50,271 bases of DNA from an uncultured Chloroflexota bacterium (GTDB lineage Bacteria > Chloroflexota > Chloroflexia > Thermomicrobiales > UBA6265), in NCBI GenBank assembly GCA_937901745.1, contig CALGSZ010000074.1:1-50271 (forward strand). The letters run 5' to 3'. The translations under genes and the position numbers were made by a program. Positions 33,083 to 40,127 of the stretch are shown one piece after another; position 1 is the stretch's first letter; every line of letters starts with the position of its first letter. The notes beneath the pieces were generated by a model that was given only the letters and a program-made list of their open reading frames with translations, was not told the DNA's origin and made no database searches.

Positions 33083-33964
33083 GCCACCGGCGCGACGGGA
33101 GCCGCCTCGACGCGAAGCGACGCGAGGTGAGCCCCCGCGACCGTCCGGCGACCTCATCTACGGGCGAAACGCGGTGCTGGAAGCCCTCCGGGGCCGACGT
33201 CAGCTCCGGAGGCTTCTCCTTGCCGAGGGGATCAAGGAAGACGAGCGCATCCGGCGCTTGATCCAAGCGGCTGAGTCGGCTTCCCTCCCGATCGCCCGCG
33301 TATCTCGCGCTGATTTGGACCGGCGAACCGCGCACGCGAACCACCAGGGCGTCGCGCTCGAAGCGGGGCCGTATCCCTACGTGGATCTCGCGGACCTGCT
33401 CACGGCGCCCGGCACAGTCCTCATCCTGGACCACCTCCAGGATCCGCAGAACTTCGGCACGCTCTTGCGAGCCGCGGAAGCCACGGGCGTAGCAGGCGTC
33501 ATCATTCCGCGCGACCGCGCGGTTGACGTGACACCGGCCGTCGTCAATGCCTCGGCTGGCGCGGTCGAGCACCTCGCAATCGCGCAGGTGCCGAACCTCG
33601 CGCGCGCCATCGAGTCACTAAAGGAAGCCGGCTGGTGGGCTGCTGCCCTCGACACCGGTCCAGACGCGCAGAACCTCTTCACCACGGACTTGCCGAGCCC
33701 ACTGGCAATCGTGGTCGGCGCGGAAGGTACCGGCGTGTCGCCAGGCGTCAGGCGGCATTGCGACCTGGTCCTGGAAATCCCGATGGTTGGGAAAGTAACC
33801 TCCCTGAATGCCGCCACCGCCGGCGCCATCGCGCTCTTCGATCTCATGCGCCGAGAATTGCAATCCTCCAATCCTGATCGAACTTCCAGCGAATAGGCGA
33901 CGCGCTCTCCAACTTCTTGGATCTCTCCGCCGTTCTCACCACCGGAACCACCCTCTGTGGAGCG

Positions 33965-33994
33965 TTGACGATTTGTCACAGACGGTGGTAGGGT
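33965..33994 (+). promoter_or_regulatory. Promoter candidate before the amidase gene
   Basis: TTGACG, an 18-nt spacer, then TAGGGT, about 175 nt before the amidase ATG. It conflicts with the alternative reading of this stretch as part of a riboswitch-like leader, because the -10 would lie inside that structure. Confidence 0.4.
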
Positions 33995-34168
33995 GAAAAC
34001 CCCCGCTTCAATCGCCCCCGCGTAACTGACTCTTGGTTCCCGCCGATCCGGGCGACCCTGCCGTATTGCGCCTTGGCCACTCGAACGGAGGCCTTCCCGC
34101 CCGGCGGACCGGGACGAGGCGTTGCAGCGCTCTCTGATGTGAATCGGTTCTGAGGGGGAAGGGGAGGA

Positions 34169-36214
34169 ATGTCGAGCCGGCTCACAGTCCCGGACGCCAG
34201 TCGTTTGATCAACCGTCGCGTGATTCTCAAAGCAAGCGCGGCATTCGCCGCGATGGCCGCCCTCCGCCGAAGCGAGGACTTCACGGCCACGGCTCAACCC
34301 AGTCCCGGCGAGGTGCGCGCCGGCAAGTGGATCGAATCAACGGATACCGGCGGCTATGCCCCGGGCGAGGAGCGCGTTTTCCAAGCGGATTTCCCTTTTC
34401 TCGCCATCGCGCCGCATTGGGGCGCGAGCGGCGATCCCCAGGCGCAGGTTGAGTTCAGCGTCAGTCCGGACGGCCAGCAATGGAGCGATCCGATCGTCGT
34501 CGGTGTGGAGGATCACGATGCCGGCCCTCCCGATCGAGATGGCCGGCATTTCTGCCGGCTGTGCCTACTCGATCAGCCAGCCGTCGCCGTCCGCTATCGG
34601 GTCTATGACGGCACCGGCGGCCCGACAACCCTGCCGGAACTCGCCTTCACCTACCTCGATGCGACCGACGGGCCGACTACGCAGGATCTCTTCTCCGCCG
34701 CGCAGGATTTGCCGCCCTTCGGCCCACCACCGATCATCTCTCGAGCTGCTTGGGGCGCGAACGAGCGATATCGACACGAGGACCAAGATTCGCGAAAGCC
34801 GATCGCCTGGCCCCCTTCGTACCAGCTCGTCGAACACATCATCATCCATCACACGGAAACGCCAACAAATCAGGATCCGATGGTGGCGATCCGCTCCATT
34901 TACTACTATCACGCGGTGGAACGCGGCTGGGGCGATATCGGCTACAACTACATCGTCGATCGGTTCGGCAACATCTACGAGGGCAGGTACGGCGGCGAAA
35001 ACGTCATAGGCGGCCACGCCTATGAGTACGCGTACGGCAGCGCGGGAATCTCCGTCATCGGTTCGTACCAGCGGGAGCCACCCTCGGAAGACGCGCTTTC
35101 CGGATTGATCGCGATCACTGCTTGGGCCGGGCGGTATCTCGATCCGTTCGGATCTGCTCCCTTCCACGGGAGTTCCGCGTTCCCCTCGATCGGAGCACAT
35201 CGGGACGCCAATCCGACCGCCTGCCCCGGCGATGCCTTCTACGCATTGCTCCCGGACATTCGCGAGGCGGTAGCGGCGGTCATCGCCTCCCAGCCTGACC
35301 CGCCGTCCAATCCCTCGTTCCTGATTGGCAACGCGGTCCAAACCGCGATTGACGGCGCCAACCTGCGCTCAGGGCCAGGCCTCGATTTCACCATCCTAAG
35401 CGAGGTGCCATACGGGCGGAGTTTCCAGGTCGTTGATGGTCCCTTCGAGAACGACGGCTACGAATGGTATCGCGTCACGGGAGATGCTGGCCCCGGTTGG
35501 TTTGCCTCGTCGGTGATTGCCAAAGCCTCCGGAGGTAGTTCGCCGCGCTTCCCACCAGGCACCACTGTCGCCGTCAACACGGACATCCTCAACCAGCGGG
35601 TGGCCCCAAGTCTCTACTCGAGCGTCATGGGCCAGCTGTTTACTGGCGAAACGGGCACCGTGCTCGGAGGCCCCCTCCGGCGCGACGGCCGGAACTGGTA
35701 CTGGGTGAGAACGCGCCTCGGGCGTGGTTGGTGCGACGGCGAGTACCTCACCGACAGCCGACCACGCTTCGCAACGAATCAGATCGTCTACGTCAACACC
35801 GACTCCCTTCGCCTGCGCACTAGTCCCAGTCTGTCCGCTGGCACGATCGCCATCATGCCCTACAACACCAAGCTGAAGGTCAAGCGGTCACCGATCCAGG
35901 CGGAAGGTTTCACCTGGTACAAGGTGAACAGCGGCAAGTACGGGACCGGCTGGTGCGCCGGCGAGTATCTCCGCGCCGACTCGTCATCGAATAGCGGACG
36001 ATTCAGCGTTGGCCAAGGAGTCCGCGTAGTTGATGGCCCGTTGAACCTGCGGTCCTCGCCGTCCACGAGCGGATCCGTGCGGGCGGTGCTGGCCGATGGC
36101 GAGCGTCTAACGGTTACCGGGAGCCCTGTCAGCGCCGACGGCTATACCTGGTACCCGGTCAGCAACAGCAGCTACTCCGGCTGGGTCGCGGGAGAGTTCC
36201 TCGGCGCGGTATGA
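34169..36214 (+). CDS. Secreted N-acetylmuramoyl-L-alanine amidase (PGRP type) with bacterial SH3 repeats
   Basis: Peptidoglycan-cleaving enzyme of 681 residues. A Tat-like signal (INRRVILKASAAFAAMAAL, Arg16-Arg17) is followed by a beta-rich domain. The amidase_2/PGRP domain is at about 188-370: ISRAAWGANE, IIIHHTETP (zinc ligand His227 or 228), GDIGYNYIVDRFGNIYEGR and GAHRDANPTACPGD (His344, Cys352). Four bacterial SH3 (SH3b) repeats follow at roughly 390-455, 470-530, 545-605 and 615-680, each with a variant of LR-S-PS and an aromatic W-Y-V/K pair; they probably bind cell wall. GGGGAGGA abuts ATG 34169. It has its own transcription unit with a 270-nt leader. Confidence 0.92.
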   Translation: MSSRLTVPDASRLINRRVILKASAAFAAMAALRRSEDFTATAQPSPGEVRAGKWIESTDTGGYAPGEERVFQADFPFLAIAPHWGASGDPQAQVEFSVSPDGQQWSDPIVVGVEDHDAGPPDRDGRHFCRLCLLDQPAVAVRYRVYDGTGGPTTLPELAFTYLDATDGPTTQDLFSAAQDLPPFGPPPIISRAAWGANERYRHEDQDSRKPIAWPPSYQLVEHIIIHHTETPTNQDPMVAIRSIYYYHAVERGWGDIGYNYIVDRFGNIYEGRYGGENVIGGHAYEYAYGSAGISVIGSYQREPPSEDALSGLIAITAWAGRYLDPFGSAPFHGSSAFPSIGAHRDANPTACPGDAFYALLPDIREAVAAVIASQPDPPSNPSFLIGNAVQTAIDGANLRSGPGLDFTILSEVPYGRSFQVVDGPFENDGYEWYRVTGDAGPGWFASSVIAKASGGSSPRFPPGTTVAVNTDILNQRVAPSLYSSVMGQLFTGETGTVLGGPLRRDGRNWYWVRTRLGRGWCDGEYLTDSRPRFATNQIVYVNTDSLRLRTSPSLSAGTIAIMPYNTKLKVKRSPIQAEGFTWYKVNSGKYGTGWCAGEYLRADSSSNSGRFSVGQGVRVVDGPLNLRSSPSTSGSVRAVLADGERLTVTGSPVSADGYTWYPVSNSSYSGWVAGEFLGAV

Positions 36215-36221
36215 CATTCAG

Positions 36222-36250
36222 GCGCCAGTAAGCCGAGCGCTCGCTGGCGC
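36222..36250 (+). terminator. Terminator candidate after the amidase gene
   Basis: GCGCCAG pairs with CTGGCGC over 7 bp, with a small inner GAGCGCTC palindrome, starting 8 nt after the stop codon. There is no T-run, so the call is weak. Confidence 0.4.
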
Positions 36251-36333
36251 TGGACGCGCCACACGATGCAATCACCTGAGAGGAAGCGGCACCAGGACCG
36301 CGCGGCTTGACTGTGCCCGGTGCCGCTTATGGA

Positions 36334-36362
36334 TTGCACGCGCGTTTCTTGCAACGTATAGT
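36334..36362 (+). promoter_or_regulatory. Promoter of the rplI-dnaB region
   Basis: TTGCAC, a 17-nt spacer, then TATAGT, about 90 nt before the rplI ATG. Confidence 0.6.
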
Positions 36363-36453
36363 TAGAACGATTGTCGTGTGTGTACGTACATTTCGGCCAT
36401 GTCGATCTCCCTCTGGATGGCGACAGGCGAATGATGTTTGGAAGGCGCGCTCA

Positions 36454-36927
36454 ATGAAGGTCATTCTCCGCAAGGACGTGGAAAATCTCGGCGAGGCCGG
36501 GACCATCCAGACGGTTTCGGACGGATACGCGCGAAATTACCTGATCCCGAAGGGCCTGGCGGTCGTCGCGACACCCGGCGAGCTGAAGGTGCACGCGGAA
36601 AACCAGCGGGTCAAGGAGCGGAAGATCGCTCGCCAGGAGCGGGAGCTACAGGAGTTGGCTGACCGCATCGCCGCGACGGAGCTGACGTTCGAGGCACGGG
36701 CCGGCGAGCAGGGTCGCCTGTTCGGCTCTGTCACCGCTGGCGACATCGCCGAGAAGCTTTCCACCGCGGTCGGCACCGAGATCGATCGCCGCAAGATCGT
36801 CCTGGAAGAGCCGATCCGCACCGTCGGCGAGCACTCGGTGACGGTGCATCTCGTCGGGAAGCTGCGCCCTCAGGTGAAGGTAGTGGTGCAGGCGGTCGTG
36901 GAAGAGGAAGAGGCGGCGCCCGCGTAA
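36454..36927 (+). CDS. rplI: 50S ribosomal protein L9
   Basis: Large-subunit ribosomal protein of 157 residues, slightly longer than the usual 148-150. The N-terminal domain begins MKVILRKDVENLGEAG and has the family block VSDGYARNYLIPKGLA. The long connecting helix follows, then the C-terminal domain (GRLFGSVTAGDIAEKL, HLVGKL). The acidic tail EEEEAAPA is an extension. The start is ATG 36454; the open frame extends to 36307 but would add residues unlike L9. It is followed by dnaB after 143 nt holding two stem-loops. Confidence 0.95.
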   Translation: MKVILRKDVENLGEAGTIQTVSDGYARNYLIPKGLAVVATPGELKVHAENQRVKERKIARQERELQELADRIAATELTFEARAGEQGRLFGSVTAGDIAEKLSTAVGTEIDRRKIVLEEPIRTVGEHSVTVHLVGKLRPQVKVVVQAVVEEEEAAPA

Positions 36928-36939
36928 GTCATTCGGTCG

Positions 36940-37008
36940 CCTGGCGGCTTTGCACCGCCAGGGCGTGGATCGGTGCGCTGGTCACCCCCTGCTGGCCGGC
37001 GCACCGAT
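36940..37008 (+). terminator. Two stem-loops between rplI and dnaB
   Basis: The first is CCTGGCGG/CCGCCAGG (36940-36947 with 36955-36962), 8 bp with a 7-nt loop. The second is ATCGGTGCGC/GCGCACCGAT (36969-36978 with 36999-37008), 10 bp with a 20-nt loop. Neither is followed by a T-run. They could lower read-through from the highly expressed rplI into dnaB. Confidence 0.6.
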
Positions 37009-37070
37009 AGACGATTCCACTGACAGTCCCAACTGCCGACCCCGCCGGCTCCACCCGGAGTGCGACGCTC

Positions 37071-38411
37071 ATGGTTGCCGCGGTCGATCGGTTACCTCCT
37101 CATAACCTGGAAGCAGAACAGTCCGTCCTGGGCAGCTTGCTCATCGACCGCGACGCGATCATCAAAGTCGCGTCGTTCCTGAAGCCGGAAGACTTCTATC
37201 ACTCGGCGAACGGGACGATCTATCAAGCTATCCTCGATCTCTACAACCGGCGGGAGCCGACCGACTTCCTCACGCTCTCGGATGAGCTCGCCCGCAAGGA
37301 GCAGCTCGATGTCATTGGCGGCGTCGCCTACCTGTCATCGCTGCTCAACGCCGTCCCGACCGCCGTCCACGTCGAGTACTACGCGAGAATCGTCGAGCGT
37401 ACCGCGACGCTCCGCCGGCTGATCGACGCTGGCTCGCAGATCGTCGCGCTCGGCTATCGGGAAGGGGTCGACACGGAGGAGGCGCTCGACCAGGCGGAGC
37501 GCATCCTCTTCGATGTCTCACAACGGCGCAGTACCCGCGAGTTCGAGTCCATCGCCGACGTCCTGGAGCGCTTCTTCGACCAGATCGACTACCTGCAGCA
37601 GCACCGGGGCAGCGTGGTCGGGGTACCGACCGGCTTCGCTGACCTCGACCAGCTGACCGGCGGCTTGCAGCGATCCGACCTCATCATCGTCGCCGCCCGC
37701 CCGTCCGTCGGTAAGACCGCTTTCGCCCTCGGCATCGCCTACGGCGCTGCCGTCCAGCACGGTCGGACTGTCGGCGTCTTCTCGCTGGAGATGTCGGCGG
37801 AGCAGCTCGTTCAGCGGCTCCTCGCGACCGAGACGGGCGTCGACTCGCACCGCCTGCGCCTCGGGCAGATTGACGATCACGAGTGGGACCGCGTCTCGCG
37901 CGCGTTCGGCCGCTTGGCGGAGGCGCCGATCTTCATCGACGATACTCCGGGCCTATCCGTGATGGAGGTGCGGACGAAGGCCCGCCGCCTGCAAGCCGAG
38001 CGTGGGGTAGACCTGATCATCATTGACTACCTCCAGCTCATGCACGGGCGCCGCAGCGAAAATCGGGTCCAGGAGATCTCCGAGATCTCGCGCGGCCTCA
38101 AGGGACTCGCACGCGAGCTCAACATCCCGGTCATCGCGCTCTCGCAGCTCTCCCGCGCCGTCGAGTCGCGCTCCGACCACCGGCCGATGCTCTCCGACCT
38201 GCGTGAGAGCGGCTCGATCGAGCAGGACGCGGACATTGTTATGTTCATCTACCGGGATGAGGTGTACGATCCAAACACTGAGCGCAAAGGTATCGCGGAG
38301 ATCATCGTTGCCAAGCATCGCAATGGCCCCGTTGGAACCATCAATCTCCGCTTCTTCGAAAAGACGGCCCGCTTCGCCGACCTCGAGCTGTATCGTGAAC
38401 CGACCACCTAA
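37071..38411 (+). CDS. dnaB: Replicative DNA helicase DnaB
   Basis: Hexameric helicase that unwinds DNA at the replication fork; 446 residues without an intein. The N-terminal domain (PPHNLEAEQSVLGSLLID) is followed by a RecA-like core with Walker A ARPSVGKT (209-216), FSLEMSAEQLVQRLL, DLIIIDYLQLM (Walker B), LSQLSRAVESR and LRESGSIEQDAD, and the terminal MFIYRDEVY and AKHRNGPVGTINLRF blocks. All catalytic motifs are intact. It is followed by a DnaD-domain protein and a DnaC-type ATPase, which are its likely loaders. Confidence 0.96.
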   Translation: MVAAVDRLPPHNLEAEQSVLGSLLIDRDAIIKVASFLKPEDFYHSANGTIYQAILDLYNRREPTDFLTLSDELARKEQLDVIGGVAYLSSLLNAVPTAVHVEYYARIVERTATLRRLIDAGSQIVALGYREGVDTEEALDQAERILFDVSQRRSTREFESIADVLERFFDQIDYLQQHRGSVVGVPTGFADLDQLTGGLQRSDLIIVAARPSVGKTAFALGIAYGAAVQHGRTVGVFSLEMSAEQLVQRLLATETGVDSHRLRLGQIDDHEWDRVSRAFGRLAEAPIFIDDTPGLSVMEVRTKARRLQAERGVDLIIIDYLQLMHGRRSENRVQEISEISRGLKGLARELNIPVIALSQLSRAVESRSDHRPMLSDLRESGSIEQDADIVMFIYRDEVYDPNTERKGIAEIIVAKHRNGPVGTINLRFFEKTARFADLELYREPTT

Positions 38412-38540
38412 CCTCCTCTCGCCAGTGACGAGGCATCAGCACGCATCGCCACGGCGGCATTGCCTTGCTCTGATGCCCGTCCCACGCGTGGTAGGCCCTC
38501 CACTTCTCGCTCTCGCGGTCACCTGGCTCGGAGGCGCGCG

Positions 38541-39302
38541 ATGAGCAAGCGATTCGGGGGATTCATCGTCGCGACCGAGCCGTCCGTCGCGGTGCCACTG
38601 TCATTCTTCACCGAAGTGCTGCCGCAGCTGACCGAGATCGCGGAGGTGCAGGTTACGCTTGCTGTCTTCCGCCTCGTCCATCAGGCTGGCGGGATGGACA
38701 CTCCAGTTCCCGAGCGGGCGATCATCCGCGACCGTCCCCTGCGAGAAGCCTTGCGCGTCGTCGGCAGCCCTCGGGAGCCAGACCAGCGCATTGCCACCGG
38801 CCTCGATCTCGCCGTGGGTCGCGGCACCCTTCTCCGCTTCGCGACGGAGCACGGGCAGACTCGACGCGTTTGGTACTATGTCAACACGCCGGCCAACCAA
38901 GCGTTGGTCGCGGCGATGAGCCGGGGTGCGATCGCTCCGCCACGGGCGTTGTGGGAGGGCGACGACGCACCGGCGGTTCAACCGGAACGACCGACCGTCT
39001 TCCGGCTGTACGAGCAGAACATCGGACTCTTGACGCCGCTCATCGCGGATCAACTTGTGGATGCCCTCGAAACATACCCGCGAGAGTGGATCGAAGACGC
39101 GATTTACGAAGCCGTCTCGTACAACCGGCGAAGCTGGCGGTATATCCAGCGGATTCTCGAAAAGTGGTCGGTGACCGGGCGGGGCGACGACGCGGGTGGA
39201 GACACCAGTCATGAGGCACATCGGCGAGGTAATGCGCGACAGCATCTCGATCCCAATCAATACAAGGGCGGGCGCTACCTCACCCACAAGGGACGAGCCT
39301 AA
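38541..39302 (+). CDS. DnaD-domain primosome/helicase-loading protein
   Basis: A 253-residue protein with a DnaD-like C-terminal domain (about 151-209): TVFRLYEQNIGLLTPLIADQ, then WIEDAIYEAVSYNRRSWRYI and QRILEKW. This is the pattern that binds DNA in Firmicutes DnaD and phage loaders. The N-terminal part (20-125) resembles a winged-helix replication initiator region (VTLAVFRLVHQAGG). ATG 38541 has GGAGG six bases upstream. It lies between dnaB and a DnaC-type ATPase and overlaps the latter by 92 nt. The basic polar tail (210-253) falls in the overlap. Confidence 0.88.
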   Translation: MSKRFGGFIVATEPSVAVPLSFFTEVLPQLTEIAEVQVTLAVFRLVHQAGGMDTPVPERAIIRDRPLREALRVVGSPREPDQRIATGLDLAVGRGTLLRFATEHGQTRRVWYYVNTPANQALVAAMSRGAIAPPRALWEGDDAPAVQPERPTVFRLYEQNIGLLTPLIADQLVDALETYPREWIEDAIYEAVSYNRRSWRYIQRILEKWSVTGRGDDAGGDTSHEAHRRGNARQHLDPNQYKGGRYLTHKGRA

Positions 39303-39978
39303 CTGCCCGATTTGCCGCGACGCGGGCTGGCTCCGCATGGATGTCCCTGTCGGCCACCCCAACTTCGGCCGGCTCTTTCCATGCGAATGCACCGTGCGCA
39401 AGCGCGAGGAGCGGCTGCACCAGGAGCTGTGGCAGCTATCCAACCTCGACGCGCTCGCTGACCGGACATTCGAGACGTTCGATCCCTCGGTCGACGGGGT
39501 TGGTGAGGCGTACGAGATCGCTCGCGAGTACGCGCGCAACCCGCACGGCTGGATCTTCTTCCACGGCAATTGCGGCGTTGGCAAGACGCATCTCGCCGTG
39601 GCGATCGCGCGCTATGCGATGGAGCGCAACAAGCTCGGCGTCCTCTTCGCGGTCGTGCCCGACCTGCTCGACCAGCTACGCGCAACGTTCGACCCGAACA
39701 ACGGCGTCGCTTATGACGAGCGTTTCAACCAAATTCGCAACTGCCAGTTGCTGGTCCTCGACGATCTCGGCACCGAGAACACGACGCCGTGGGCACGTGA
39801 GAAGCTCTACCAGATCTTCAACCACCGCTATAACGAGCACCTGCCGACGGTGATTACCTCCAATCAGCCGTTCGAGCGGATTGAGGAGCGCATCCTCTCT
39901 CGCCTCTTGGATACACGACTCACCCGCTACGTCCACGTTGACGCCGAGGACTACCGTCGGCAGCGCCGTCCGCGCTGA
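39211..39978 (+). CDS. DnaC/DnaI-type helicase-loader ATPase
   Basis: AAA+ protein of 255 residues that probably loads DnaB onto single-stranded DNA. A small zinc-finger-like N-terminus has Cys32-X2-Cys35 and Cys58-X-Cys60. The ATPase core follows with Walker A GNCGVGKT (119-126), Walker B LLVLDDLG (180-187), ITSNQPF (sensor 1) and the Arg-finger region RLLDTRLTRY. ATG 39211 has GGTGGAG upstream; GTG 39196 and ATG 39232 are alternatives, but the zinc finger starts at the DnaD stop codon, so a long overlap is unavoidable. The organisation dnaB-dnaD-dnaC resembles the DnaB-DnaD-DnaI loading system described in Firmicutes. Confidence 0.9.
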   Translation: MRHIGEVMRDSISIPINTRAGATSPTRDEPNCPICRDAGWLRMDVPVGHPNFGRLFPCECTVRKREERLHQELWQLSNLDALADRTFETFDPSVDGVGEAYEIAREYARNPHGWIFFHGNCGVGKTHLAVAIARYAMERNKLGVLFAVVPDLLDQLRATFDPNNGVAYDERFNQIRNCQLLVLDDLGTENTTPWAREKLYQIFNHRYNEHLPTVITSNQPFERIEERILSRLLDTRLTRYVHVDAEDYRRQRRPR

Positions 39979-40127
39979 AAGACTCCCGAGTAACAACGCA
40001 ACGCCAATGGGGCGAGGCGGTCCGAGATCGTACCTCGCTCCTATTCTCCCGCCCGCGCATCCTCCCTACACTGGCCACAGCCGGAGCCAACCGCCCCGGC
40101 CGACGGCATATCAAGCGGAGGATAAGC

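Noticed and set aside
33985..34168. c-di-AMP (ydaO/yuaA) riboswitch before the amidase, expected from the type of gene
   Set aside because: The conserved CAGCTAAC and GGAACC strings of that class are not present in the leader.
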